Origin: Bifidobacterium breve
GTDB lineage: Bacteria; Actinomycetota; Thermoleophilia; Solirubrobacterales; Solirubrobacteraceae
Assembly (NCBI GenBank): GCA_945881845.1
Contig: CAMCVN010000003.1
Span: 1-64,000 of the forward strand
Length of the DNA: 64,000 nucleotides
Direction of reading: 5' to 3'
Part shown: positions 45,676 to 53,804 of the stretch, piece after piece
How positions within the stretch are numbered: the stretch's first letter is position 1
How the letters are laid out: each line of letters opens with the position of its first letter
The notes under the pieces: generated by a model
Seen by the model: the letters and a program-made list of their open reading frames with translations, nothing else
Database searches by the model: none
Told to the model about the DNA's origin: nothing
Made by a program: the position numbers and the translations under genes

Positions 45676-46097
45676 CTCTCGCTAGCTGCAGGCGGTCCGG
45701 CCGCCTCCGCCGCAGACGCGGCCTCGACGTAACAGCGCACAAGGTCGCGCATTGACAGCATTCCGGCCAGCTCTCCGCCACTAACGACAATCAGGTGGCG
45801 GAAGCCGTGATGAACCATCGCCTCGGCGGCGTCGTCAAGCGACCAGTCAGGGGCCGCAAAGATCACGTCGCTAGCCATGTGCGCCTCGACGAGCTCCTCA
45901 TCTGGCGATTCACCAGCCCCGAGCGAGAGCATGATGTCGCGCTCGGTGATGATTCCTGGGCCGGGGCGTTCCGGATCGTGAACTACAGCCGAGCCGATAT
46001 GCCTTGCCGCCATCAGCGTCGCGACCTCGCGCAGCGTGTGGCTTGGGCCAACCGTCAGGACCAATTCACTCATTGCTTCGCGAACGTGCATCGTCAT
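45672..46097 (-). CDS. CBS-domain pair protein (copy 1)
   Basis: 141 aa consisting of two CBS motifs. They are VREAMSELVLTVGPSHTLRE..IGSAVVHD..GIITERDIM and HMASDVIFAAPDWSLDDAAEAM..FRHLIVV..AGMLSMRDLV. These bind adenine nucleotides and act as energy sensors. Start ATG 46097 has a strong GGAGGAG site. The track's upstream extension is not conserved in style. It has a well-formed promoter upstream. Confidence 0.9.
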   Translation of the reverse strand: MTMHVREAMSELVLTVGPSHTLREVATLMAARHIGSAVVHDPERPGPGIITERDIMLSLGAGESPDEELVEAHMASDVIFAAPDWSLDDAAEAMVHHGFRHLIVVSGGELAGMLSMRDLVRCYVEAASAAEAAGPPAASES

Positions 46098-46127
46098 GGC
46101 TGCTCCTCCGGATTCGACGCTGCTCTG

Positions 46128-46156
46128 AAGATAACCCCTGCCGCGCCCGCTGTCTA
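46128..46156 (-). promoter_or_regulatory. sigma-70-type promoter of CBS gene copy 1
   Basis: TAGACA (46151-46156), an exact 17-bp spacer and TATCTT (46128-46133) on the minus strand, with the GGAGGAG ribosome site downstream. It lies in the divergent intergenic region shared with the AraC-type gene. Confidence 0.6.
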
Positions 46157-46228
46157 CAGCGCCCGGCGTAGCGCGAGCGGGCTGCGGCGAGTAATCCCGC
46201 GCTGCCGCCGACCCGTATCCAGTTAACA

Positions 46229-46624
46229 ATGCAAAGACAAGCAACCATCTCACTGCGTACAAGCCTTTACCAAGAGATCACCTCGATCGTTGAGTTCGAA
46301 TACGGCGAGGAGCTGTCGCTCGATCAGCTTGCCCACCGCGTCTCGTCGTCAAGGCGCCAGCTCCAACGCGCTTTCGCCGAAGTTGGCCATACGACCTTCC
46401 GCCAATACCTGACGGGCGTACGGATGGATCGCGCGGCCGAGATGCTGCGCAGCACTGATCTCACGGTGCGTGAGGTAGCCCACGCTGTCGGCTACCGCCA
46501 GCCAGCTCAGTTCGCCAAGGCCTTCCGTCGACGCCATGGTCGAGCGCCCTCCGACTACCGCGCAGAGAGTCGCCGCTTCGCATCTATCGGCAGCGCGAGT
46601 GCGCCAGTTGCAAGCGCCGCATAG
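46229..46624 (+). CDS. stand-alone AraC-type HTH transcription factor
   Basis: 131 aa comprising almost only the two-helix-turn-helix DNA-binding domain: LSLDQLAHRVSSSRRQLQRAF and VREVAHAVGYRQPAQFAKAFRRRHGRAPSDYR. There is no effector domain, as in MarA/SoxS/Rob-like regulators. It sits between the two oxidase clusters and may control either one or the divergent CBS gene. A GTTAAC palindrome lies immediately before the ATG. Confidence 0.88.
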   Translation: MQRQATISLRTSLYQEITSIVEFEYGEELSLDQLAHRVSSSRRQLQRAFAEVGHTTFRQYLTGVRMDRAAEMLRSTDLTVREVAHAVGYRQPAQFAKAFRRRHGRAPSDYRAESRRFASIGSASAPVASAA

Positions 46625-46711
46625 CGCCGATTTTGGCGCGACGTGGCGGCGCCGTTGAGTGGCAACGCGTCGAACATCGCTACGAGCACTCCTGCAGTCA
46701 TCAGCTACCGG

Positions 46712-46717
46712 TAATCT
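46712..46717 (+). promoter_or_regulatory. -10 box of second oxidase operon
   Basis: TAATCT lies 9 bases before the GTG of the second coxB. This fits a leaderless transcript starting near 46724-46727. Confidence 0.5.
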
Positions 46718-46726
46718 TCTGCGCCA

Positions 46727-47806
46727 GTGACTGGTCAATCGCATCGCGGCGCCGTTACCGCGAAAAACTGGATCGTGCTACTCGCGATCATCGTCGTCGC
46801 CTCCGCGATCGGCATCGCTTTCATGCTCGCGCTCAGATGGTTCCCAGAGCAGGGCTCAAACGTAGCCCCCGACATCGACACCTTCTGGGACGTGCTTGTG
46901 ATCGTCTCGGTCCCAATCTTCGTCGCCGTTACGACGATGTTGCTTTTCAGCGTCTGGCGCTGGCGCCAGCGCCCGGGCGAGGAAGATCTAGACGGCCCGC
47001 CGATTCACGGCAGCACGAAGCTTGAAGTGATCTGGACGATCGTGCCGACGATCATCATCGCCGCTCTCACTACCTACGCAGCGATCTTGCTCGTAGACAT
47101 CCAAGCTGCCCCGGCGAAGGGAACGCGCGTCGTCAACGTCAATGGCGTTCAGTTCGCTTGGGACTTCGAGACGCAGACGCCGGACGGCCCAGTCAAGACG
47201 GCGAAGCTCTATCTGCCGATCAACGAGCCGGTCAAGTTCAACGTCCGCTCAAAGGACGTAATCCACGACTTCTGGGTACCAGCATTCCGGCTCAAGGTTG
47301 ACGCGGTTCCTGGCATCACGACGACCTACAACTTGACACCAACCAAGCTCGGCACATTCGACGTCGTCTGCGCCGAACTTTGCGGTCTCGGACACGCCTA
47401 CATGCGCCAGACCGTCACCGTGATGACGCGTGAGCGTTATGACGCGATGATGGCCCGCCTTGCGGCGCCGGCGGGGACGCCGGCACCCGCAACAGACGGA
47501 GCGGCGGCCGATCTGGGCAAGACGATGTTCGTTGCGGGTAACCCGGCAACCGGAGCAACAGCCTGCGGCGCCTGCCACACGATGAAGGCTGCTGGGACGA
47601 CTGCCGCGACCGGCCCGAATCTCGATGAGGCTCTCAAGACCGCCAACGCTGCAGCAATCACGGAAATGATCGTCGATCCGAACAAGCAAGTTGCCGCGGG
47701 CTACAGCAAGGGCATCATGCCCGCCAACTACGCCACGACGATGACTAAGGCGCAACTTGCCGCTTTGGTCAAATACATTGACCAAAGCGTTCACGGAAAG
47801 GGTTAA
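46727..47806 (+). CDS. coxB: cytochrome c oxidase subunit II with fused cytochrome c (copy 2)
   Basis: 359 aa with a GTG start. Two membrane helices, then a CuA domain with DFWVPAFRLKVDAVPG and CAELCGLGHAYM, followed by a cytochrome c domain with ACGACH and MPANYAT. Only moderately similar to copy 1 (41461), so it is a distinct caa3-type subunit, not a recent duplication. It is followed after 3 bp by the second subunit I. Confidence 0.95.
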   Translation: MTGQSHRGAVTAKNWIVLLAIIVVASAIGIAFMLALRWFPEQGSNVAPDIDTFWDVLVIVSVPIFVAVTTMLLFSVWRWRQRPGEEDLDGPPIHGSTKLEVIWTIVPTIIIAALTTYAAILLVDIQAAPAKGTRVVNVNGVQFAWDFETQTPDGPVKTAKLYLPINEPVKFNVRSKDVIHDFWVPAFRLKVDAVPGITTTYNLTPTKLGTFDVVCAELCGLGHAYMRQTVTVMTRERYDAMMARLAAPAGTPAPATDGAAADLGKTMFVAGNPATGATACGACHTMKAAGTTAATGPNLDEALKTANAAAITEMIVDPNKQVAAGYSKGIMPANYATTMTKAQLAALVKYIDQSVHGKG

Positions 47807-47809
47807 CTG

Positions 47810-49705
47810 ATGGCCGCGAAGATCCGACAGCCAGGCTGGTACCGAGCACTCGCCTTCTCGATCCTCGGTGTCCTTGTCTGCCTCGGCCTGAGCACCGGCC
47901 TCCGCGCCGCATTCACCGTGGATCCCGTCTATGACGGAGAGGCCTTCTTGCAGATCGCGCTGCTGATGGTGCCGCTCTTCTTCCTCGGCGGGATTGGCTG
48001 CTTTGACTACTGGCTGCGCTGGGCGAGTGGGCGCACCGTTGTTGACGACCATGCCGACCACGGCGCAAAGAGCTGGCGCGACTACTTCAAGGTCAACACC
48101 GACCACAAAGTAATCGGCATTCAGTACATCGTTGTCTCGATGTTTTTCATGTTCGCTGGCGGCCTGATGGCGATGCTGGTGCGCGCCGAGCTTGCGGCGC
48201 CTGGGCGTCAATTTGTCGACCCCAACACCTACAACGGGGTCTTCTCGATCCACGCGACACTGTTGATCTTCCTGTTCGTGATCCCAGTCTTCGCTGGGAT
48301 CGCCAACTACGTCCTACCGCTGATGATCGGCGCGCCGGATATGGCCTTCCCGCGCCTCAACGCGCTCTCGTTCTGGATGCTGCCGGTGGCCGGCACAATG
48401 ATGCTGCTCTCGTTCCTCGCGCCGGGAGGCTCGTTCGCGGCTGGATGGACGGCCTACGCGCCACTCTCTGTCGATGCGCCCATAGGGCAAGCTTTCTTCA
48501 CGATCGCGGTTCAGTTCGCTGGCGCCTCATCGATCGCGACAGCGCTCAACTTCCTCGTCACGATCATCACGATGCGTGCTCCCGGGATGACTTTCTTCCG
48601 CATGCCGCTGCTGGTCTGGGCCAACTTCTCAACCTCGCTGCTGGTCGTAATCGCAACGCCGTTCATTGCCGCCTCACAGTTCATGGTGCTGCTCGACCGC
48701 GCGCTCGGCTTCAACTTCTTCAATCCGGCCAACGGTGGCGACGTCCTGATGTACCAGCACGTCTTCTGGTTCTATTCGCATCCGGCCGTCTACATCATGC
48801 TTCTGCCCGGCTTCGGAATCATCAGCGAAGTCCTAGCCACGCGTGCTAGGAAACCGGTCTTCGGCTACCGAATGATGGCCTTCTCGCTGCTCGCGATCGT
48901 GCTGCTCGGGTTCACCGTCTGGGCCCACCACATGTTCGTTTCGGGAATGTCGGACTGGATTCGAATACCGATGATGATTACGACAGCGATCATCGCGATT
49001 CCAACCGGAATCAAGATCTTCTCGTGGGTCGCGACTCTATGGCGTGGTGTCATCAAGATGGATACGCCGATGCTTTGGGCCGTCGGCTTCATCTCGATGT
49101 TCACGCTCGGCGGAATATCCGGCGTCATGCTTGCGATGGTGCCGCTCGACATCCACGTCAGCGACACCTACTTCATCGTCGCTCACATCCATTACGTGCT
49201 GTTCGGTGGATCAATGTTCACGATCATGGCTGGGATCTACTTCTGGTTCCCGAAGATGACTGGGCGGATGTTCAACGAACGGCTCGGAAAGATTCACTTC
49301 TGGTTGACCTTCATCTTCTTCAACGTGACGTTTGCGCCGATGCACCTGATCGGCGTCCAAGGGATGCCGCGCAGGGTCTCGGATTACGCCGACCAGTTCG
49401 CAACTTGGAACCTGGTGATCTCGATCTCATCTTTCATTCTCGGCTTCGCATCGCTAATTTTTCTCTACAACATGATCACCTCGTGGCGTTCAGGTCCGAA
49501 GGCCGGTTCCAACCCTTGGAACTCGTTGACGATCGAATGGCAGGTCTCATCACCGCCGCCGATCTTCAACTTCGACGCGATTCCGTCGGTCGTCGGCGGC
49601 CCTTACGAGTACGGCGTTCCTGGAGCGGTCCATGCCGTCTTCAACGACACCAAGCCCGACCCGCTGCCGGTCGGCGCCGGCGCCGGCGCGGCAGAGGCGG
49701 ACTGA
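47810..49705 (+). CDS. ctaD: cytochrome c oxidase subunit I, A2 type
   Basis: 631 aa. An N-terminal extension with two additional membrane helices precedes the 12-helix core. Ligands are in HATLLIFLFV, YSHPAVYIMLLPGFG, VWAHHMFVSG and AHIHYVLFGGSMF. The D-channel Glu of GHPEVY is replaced: the motif reads YSHPAVY, the recognised A2-subgroup pattern in which Tyr-Ser stands in. Different proton-path or oxygen-affinity properties from copy 1 are expected. Confidence 0.97.
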   Translation: MAAKIRQPGWYRALAFSILGVLVCLGLSTGLRAAFTVDPVYDGEAFLQIALLMVPLFFLGGIGCFDYWLRWASGRTVVDDHADHGAKSWRDYFKVNTDHKVIGIQYIVVSMFFMFAGGLMAMLVRAELAAPGRQFVDPNTYNGVFSIHATLLIFLFVIPVFAGIANYVLPLMIGAPDMAFPRLNALSFWMLPVAGTMMLLSFLAPGGSFAAGWTAYAPLSVDAPIGQAFFTIAVQFAGASSIATALNFLVTIITMRAPGMTFFRMPLLVWANFSTSLLVVIATPFIAASQFMVLLDRALGFNFFNPANGGDVLMYQHVFWFYSHPAVYIMLLPGFGIISEVLATRARKPVFGYRMMAFSLLAIVLLGFTVWAHHMFVSGMSDWIRIPMMITTAIIAIPTGIKIFSWVATLWRGVIKMDTPMLWAVGFISMFTLGGISGVMLAMVPLDIHVSDTYFIVAHIHYVLFGGSMFTIMAGIYFWFPKMTGRMFNERLGKIHFWLTFIFFNVTFAPMHLIGVQGMPRRVSDYADQFATWNLVISISSFILGFASLIFLYNMITSWRSGPKAGSNPWNSLTIEWQVSSPPPIFNFDAIPSVVGGPYEYGVPGAVHAVFNDTKPDPLPVGAGAGAAEAD

Positions 49706-49709
49706 GCCG

Positions 49710-50549
49710 ATGCGGACGATCCTCGTAGTCGCTAACGAGACCCTGACCGGAGGACCGCTGCTTGAACGGGCCCGCGCTGAAGCTGCAGCCGGGGAGTTGC
49801 GGGTCGTGCTTTGTGTACCGCGCCGGATCCCCACCCACGGCACTTTTATCTACTCCGACAACGTCTACGAAGCGGCTCAGGTTCGAGTCGACCTTGCTCG
49901 CGGCGTTCTGCGCGAAATCGGGATCGATTGCATCGGCGAGGTCGGCGACCCCGACCCTTACGCCGCGACGATGGACGCGATTGCCGAGCACGAGCCTGAC
50001 TTGATCCTGATCTCAACACTGCCGGAAGGCGAATCAGGCTGGCTTGCCAACAAGGTCGTTGAGCGCGTTAGTAATGCGACCGACACTCCGGTCGAACACG
50101 TGGTTACGGAGGCGAGCGCCGGCTCGCCATTCGATGTCACACTCGTCGTCGCCAATCGAACCACCAACAGCGACGCGTTGATCGCCGAGCTGCACAAGCT
50201 TTCAGACGCCGAACCGAGTGACCGCGAACGACTCTTCATCTTTGTCGTGCCGATTGAAGGAGGCGATGCAATCGCCGCCAAGCGTGCGCGCGCGCGCCTC
50301 ACCCAAGTCGTCGACCGCGCCAAGGCGCAGGAGATGCCATCGGCCGGAATGATCGGCGACCCCGACCCCTACACCGCGACGATGAACGCCCTCGCCTTCT
50401 TCGACATAGATGAGATCGTTATCTCAACCTACCCCGAGACGCGATCCGGCTGGCTTCGCGCCGACCTGATCGAACGGGTCAAGAAGTCGTCGGGACTGAC
50501 CGTCGATCACATCGTCGCCGAACCGGCATCAGCGCGGTCCGGGGCATAA
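49710..50549 (+). CDS. two-repeat universal-stress-protein-like protein in oxidase operon
   Basis: 279 aa from ATG 49710, 4 bp after the ctaD stop. The track's start lies inside ctaD. It has two tandem Rossmann-like repeats. The first has ILVVANETLTGGPLL and GDPDPYAATMDAIAEHEPDLI ending in WLANKVVERV. The second has TLVVANRTTNSDAL and GDPDPYTATMNALAFFDIDEI ending in WLRADLIERV. It lacks a clear GxxGxxxxGS ATP site. It may sense stress or couple regulation to the A2 oxidase. Confidence 0.85.
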   Translation: MRTILVVANETLTGGPLLERARAEAAAGELRVVLCVPRRIPTHGTFIYSDNVYEAAQVRVDLARGVLREIGIDCIGEVGDPDPYAATMDAIAEHEPDLILISTLPEGESGWLANKVVERVSNATDTPVEHVVTEASAGSPFDVTLVVANRTTNSDALIAELHKLSDAEPSDRERLFIFVVPIEGGDAIAAKRARARLTQVVDRAKAQEMPSAGMIGDPDPYTATMNALAFFDIDEIVISTYPETRSGWLRADLIERVKKSSGLTVDHIVAEPASARSGA

Positions 50550-50559
50550 GGAGAAGCAG

Positions 50560-51174
50560 ATGGAAGCCGCCTCAATCCCCACCCCGGTTGCGCACGACGA
50601 TCACCACCACGGGCCGCCGATCGCCAATCAAAGCTCGCGCGTTAACTCCGAGGTGCTCGGGATTCTGCTCTTCATCATCTCTGAGATCATGCTCTTCGGA
50701 GCATTCTTTGCTGCCTATTTCTTCATTCGCGTTGTCTCCGCCGACGGATGGCCTCCTGGAGAAGGCCTGCCGGTCGCGGTTGCCGCAATCAACGCCGCGA
50801 TCCTGCTCTCCTCGTCGGTCACGATGCACTGGACCGATGTCTCAGCCAAGCGCGACAACCAGCGCGCTATGCGCGTTGGCATCGTCACGACCTTCCTGCT
50901 CGGCTGCACCTTCCTCTTCATCCAAATCAACGAATACTTGCACCTTGGATTCGCGCCGAAGACGAGCGCTTCGGCCTCCGTCTTCTTCGGCCTGACCGGC
51001 CTTCATGGTGCCCACGTCCTTATCGGCCTGCTCTTGCTGTGGATGTCAGCGGTGAGGATCTTCAAGGGCAAGGTTGGGCCAGACCACCATCGTGGCCTCG
51101 AGATCCCCGGGATCTACTGGCACTTCGTCGATGCGATGTGGATCGTCGTCTTCACGACGATCTACGTGCTCTGA
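50560..51174 (+). CDS. ctaE: cytochrome c oxidase subunit III
   Basis: 204 aa, about five membrane helices, the short actinobacterial form. SEIMLFGAFFAAYFF, GLTGLHGAHVLIG and GIYWHFVDAMWIVVFTTIYV are family signatures. It has a strong AAGGAG ribosome site. The N-terminus is His-rich (DDHHHGPP). Only one subunit III is seen for the two oxidases in this window. Confidence 0.95.
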   Translation: MEAASIPTPVAHDDHHHGPPIANQSSRVNSEVLGILLFIISEIMLFGAFFAAYFFIRVVSADGWPPGEGLPVAVAAINAAILLSSSVTMHWTDVSAKRDNQRAMRVGIVTTFLLGCTFLFIQINEYLHLGFAPKTSASASVFFGLTGLHGAHVLIGLLLLWMSAVRIFKGKVGPDHHRGLEIPGIYWHFVDAMWIVVFTTIYVL

Positions 51175-51184
51175 GCGCGCTGCG

Positions 51185-51364
51185 GTGGAGGAAGACCCGC
51201 AAGCACCGCCGCAGGGCTCGGATGAACTGTCGCCGGCCGAGAAGGGCGTGCCACGGATTCTCGACCCAGTGCGCACCGAGTCCGGTGCCTTCAAGGCGCT
51301 GGCGTGGGTCGTCGGCAGCTGCTTGCTGGTGATCGCCGTTGTAGCTATTGCGCGAGCGCTCTAG
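51185..51364 (+). CDS. 59-aa membrane-anchored small protein following ctaE
   Basis: It starts at GTG 51185, 10 bp after ctaE. An acidic, Pro-rich N-terminal half (VEEDPQAPPQGSDELSPAEK) is followed by one membrane helix (about 38-58, ALAWVVGSCLLVIAVVAIAR). It lies in the right place for a small oxidase subunit, but the family is not recognised. In the track it is hidden in a longer frame (51074-51364). Confidence 0.6.
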   Translation: MEEDPQAPPQGSDELSPAEKGVPRILDPVRTESGAFKALAWVVGSCLLVIAVVAIARAL

Positions 51365-51368
51365 CGCT

Positions 51369-52100
51369 CTAGCGAACTGTGAGCTTGCCGACCATGCCCG
51401 CCTCGCGGTGGCCGGGGACTGAGCAGAAATAGACGAACTCGCCGGCCTTCAGCGTCCCTGATGCTTTCGCGATGCCGTTCGTAACGACCGGAGTAGTGAT
51501 GCCGCCGTTTTCGATCACGATGTTGTGAGGGACGCCGGACTTGTTCGGCATCTGAAGCTCGACCGGCCCGGGTGTCCCGGTCGCAGTCGATTCAACGTAG
51601 AGCAGTTGTCCGTTTGGATCGGCCGAGATCGAGAGAACACCGTTCTTCTCAACTGCCGGCTTGCCACCACCGGCTGGCGCTACTGCGCTCGCGAGCAGGC
51701 CGACGTCCTTCCCTGGCTTTCCAGCGACAGTTGAGACGTACGCGGCGACATCAGAGGCGTCGTGGCCGGTCACGAGATTGGCGGGCATCGGCGCGTTCTG
51801 GTTCGGATAGAGAATCTGACCGTAGACAACTCCGCGGATTCCGTCGTCACCCCAGTTCTCCCGACGCGCGCTCGCGAACGCCTCGTCGAGGTTGGGGCCT
51901 GACACGCCTTTGCTGCCAGCCCGAGCGAGTATGTGACAGGCGCCGCACTTCTGGACAAATAGCTGCTTACCGTTGACCAAGTTGGCGCTCGTCGCGGGAG
52001 CCGAATCGTTGGTGCAGCCGGAAACCGCCAGCAGAGCGCCAGCGGCAAGTCCCAAGCTAAGCGCGCTGCGCCAGCGACCGTTTAGTCGTGTCTCAATCAT
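51369..52100 (-). CDS. lipoprotein fusing cytochrome c and cupredoxin domains
   Basis: 243 aa. Signal peptide with lipobox LLAVSGC. Cytochrome c domain (about 35-130) with KCGACH haem site and MPANLV axial-Met region, then a plastocyanin-like cupredoxin (about 150-243) with copper ligands in PHNIVIE, YFCSVPGHREAGM. A membrane-tethered redox shuttle for the nearby caa3 oxidases is likely. It converges with the oxidase operon. Start ATG 52100 (the track's TTG is one codon upstream). Confidence 0.9.
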   Translation of the reverse strand: MIETRLNGRWRSALSLGLAAGALLAVSGCTNDSAPATSANLVNGKQLFVQKCGACHILARAGSKGVSGPNLDEAFASARRENWGDDGIRGVVYGQILYPNQNAPMPANLVTGHDASDVAAYVSTVAGKPGKDVGLLASAVAPAGGGKPAVEKNGVLSISADPNGQLLYVESTATGTPGPVELQMPNKSGVPHNIVIENGGITTPVVTNGIAKASGTLKAGEFVYFCSVPGHREAGMVGKLTVR

Positions 52101-52209
52101 CAAGCCTGATGTTATCGAGAACCGAGGACCGTGGAGCGTTGCTTGGCGCCTTAACGCGGGCCACCCGCGCGGCGCAGCAAGTGGCCGCCTCGCTCGATAG
52201 GATGACCCA

Positions 52210-52476
52210 ATGGATTCAGCCCAGCGCTACCGACTCCGCGAACCATCATCTGGACGCGAAGTCGTGATCGAAGCAAAGCCTGACGTCATCTACCGCGACC
52301 AGGAGAATGGCGAACAGCTTGAGGTCGTCGGTGAGGTGCTGCCGCTTGCCCCATCGAAGTCAAAGCTGCCTTGGGCGGTAGAGAACCTGCGCTTCTGCAA
52401 CTGCTGCGGTGCAATGGCACAGCGTGATCTCAATGACTGCCCCACCTGTGAGCGTCGTATGGCGCCTCCAGCTTGA
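52210..52476 (+). CDS. small protein with C-terminal zinc knuckle
   Basis: 88 aa. An N-terminal beta-rich segment (YRLREPSSGREVVIEAKPDV) precedes a zinc ribbon formed by FCNCCGAMAQ and DCPTCERR. Function unknown. TAGGAT lies 6 bases before the ATG (leaderless). Confidence 0.7.
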   Translation: MDSAQRYRLREPSSGREVVIEAKPDVIYRDQENGEQLEVVGEVLPLAPSKSKLPWAVENLRFCNCCGAMAQRDLNDCPTCERRMAPPA

Positions 52477-52497
52477 TCAGTCGCTACCGTTAGTGGC

Positions 52498-52863
52498 ATG
52501 CGTTCATTCTTTATTGCCTCCAGCTGCGCGCTCGCTGTAACCAGCGCGCTCGCCGTCTCCGCCTGCGGTGGAGATAGCCGTCCATACGATCAGATCCCGA
52601 CTTCGACGCCAGCTCTGGTTCCGCCTGCTGACGCCAATGACGTCGCGAGCGGCACCGGTGCGACGACAACAACGCCTCCGACCACCACGACCGACTCCAC
52701 CGGTTCAACCGATACCGGCGGGGCTGGCGTAGATACCGGCGGCACTGGTGGCGATACCGGCGGCACTGGTGGCGATACCGGCGGCGATACCGGTGGCGGC
52801 ACGGGTGGCGATACCGGTGGCGGCGGCACACCGGCCGACACCGGCGGCATCACACCGAACTAG
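52498..52863 (+). CDS. lipoprotein with Gly/Thr/Asp repeat tail
   Basis: 121 aa. Signal peptide with lipobox AVSAC. The mature chain is Thr/Pro-rich, then consists of degenerate GGTGGDT/GGDTGG repeats to residue 121. No globular domain is visible. It is probably a disordered surface lipoprotein. The repeat DNA (52731-52830) is a minisatellite and may vary between strains. Confidence 0.65.
   Translation: MRSFFIASSCALAVTSALAVSACGGDSRPYDQIPTSTPALVPPADANDVASGTGATTTTPPTTTTDSTGSTDTGGAGVDTGGTGGDTGGTGGDTGGDTGGGTGGDTGGGGTPADTGGITPN
52731..52830 (+). repeat. in-frame minisatellite in lipoprotein gene
   Basis: Repeats of GATACCGGCGGCACTGGTGGC and shortened forms encode the GGTGGDT tail. Copy-number change by slippage would lengthen or shorten the protein. 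Confidence 0.8.
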
Positions 52864-52870
52864 CGGGGCG

Positions 52871-52915
52871 CTTGGCCGCAGTTTGCTTGGCCGCAGTTTG
52901 CTTGGCCGCGGTTGG
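52871..52915 (+). repeat. 15-bp tandem repeat, three copies
   Basis: CTTGGCCGCAGTTTG occurs twice exactly (52871-52885, 52886-52900) and once as CTTGGCCGCGGTTGG (52901-52915), directly after the lipoprotein stop. It is non-coding and lies between the lipoprotein and the convergent secreted protein. Confidence 0.9.
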
Positions 52916-53004
52916 CCAACCGGCGAACCAATGCACCCGCTCCAGCCGACGGTGCCGGCCGAGGCGAAGCTCTACGAGGTGTTGCGGGGAGAGGCGCGCG
53001 CGGC

Positions 53005-53682
53005 TTACGGATCCGGAACAATCTGGACGCTGTAAGTGATACGCGCGGTCGTGTACTTGCAGTAGTAGTCGGAGAACTGCTTGACCGCAAGCTGCGACGT
53101 CTGGCCCTGAGTGTCCTCGCACTGACCTTTTCCGCGCGATGCGTTCCAGACGGTCGTGCTGTCGAGCCCGGTTGCGAGAGCCGGAGCCCAAGTCGGAACC
53201 GTCAGCGCGATGATCTGGCCCTTCTTGACCCAGATTGAGCGCTGCAGAGCGATCTGAACCGTCCGGCCGAAGTAAGGCTTCAACTTAACAAGCTCGCCTT
53301 CGCGGCTGACGACCGCGCCGTCTTTGGCCTTCGGCGTCTTCTTCGACTTCTTTGTGACCGAAAGAACGGTCAGCTGGGCTGTTGCTTCGCCGCCTAGCTT
53401 GGAATCGAAGAAGGCAATCTGTTTCGTCGTCGGCTTGCCGAGCGAAATTGTCCAAGCGACGATCCGTCCGTTGCGCGTGGCAACCATCGGCGATTTCTTT
53501 GAGCCGCTGCGTGTCTGATAGCCGGTAGTGCGGCTGATCGCGTAGCAAGGTGTTCCGGGGCAGCCCGGCTTGAGCGCCGGGTCGAGCGCACCGAGGTCGA
53601 TCATTTTCGCCGAGGCAAGGCCTGGAGCCGCTAGAGCGACGGCGCTGAGGAGTGCGAGCAGGGAAAGTAGTCGTTTGTCCAT
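53005..53682 (-). CDS. secreted protein of unknown function
   Basis: 225 aa. A classical signal peptide (MDKRLLSLLALLSAVALAAP, cleavage after LASA) is followed by a predicted beta-rich domain with KPGCPGTPCYAISRTTGYQ and a C-terminal Cys pair (CEDTQG..YYCKY). Four Cys suggest two disulfides. Family not recognised. Start ATG 53682 is preferred over 53700 because it gives a compact signal peptide. Confidence 0.75.
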   Translation of the reverse strand: MDKRLLSLLALLSAVALAAPGLASAKMIDLGALDPALKPGCPGTPCYAISRTTGYQTRSGSKKSPMVATRNGRIVAWTISLGKPTTKQIAFFDSKLGGEATAQLTVLSVTKKSKKTPKAKDGAVVSREGELVKLKPYFGRTVQIALQRSIWVKKGQIIALTVPTWAPALATGLDSTTVWNASRGKGQCEDTQGQTSQLAVKQFSDYYCKYTTARITYSVQIVPDP

Positions 53683-53804
53683 ATGACTATCTAAGCGCAC
53701 AGCGCGGGGAAATGAGCCGGTTCAGCGTCACAGAACGGTCAAATTCGACTGTTTATGGGCGTTTTCGAGACTCAGGCTGCACGAGATCTGACGTTTTCAG
53801 GCGC

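Noticed and set aside
52871-52915. CRISPR or att site from the 15-bp tandem repeat
   Set aside because: Repeats are directly adjacent with no spacers, and there are only three copies.
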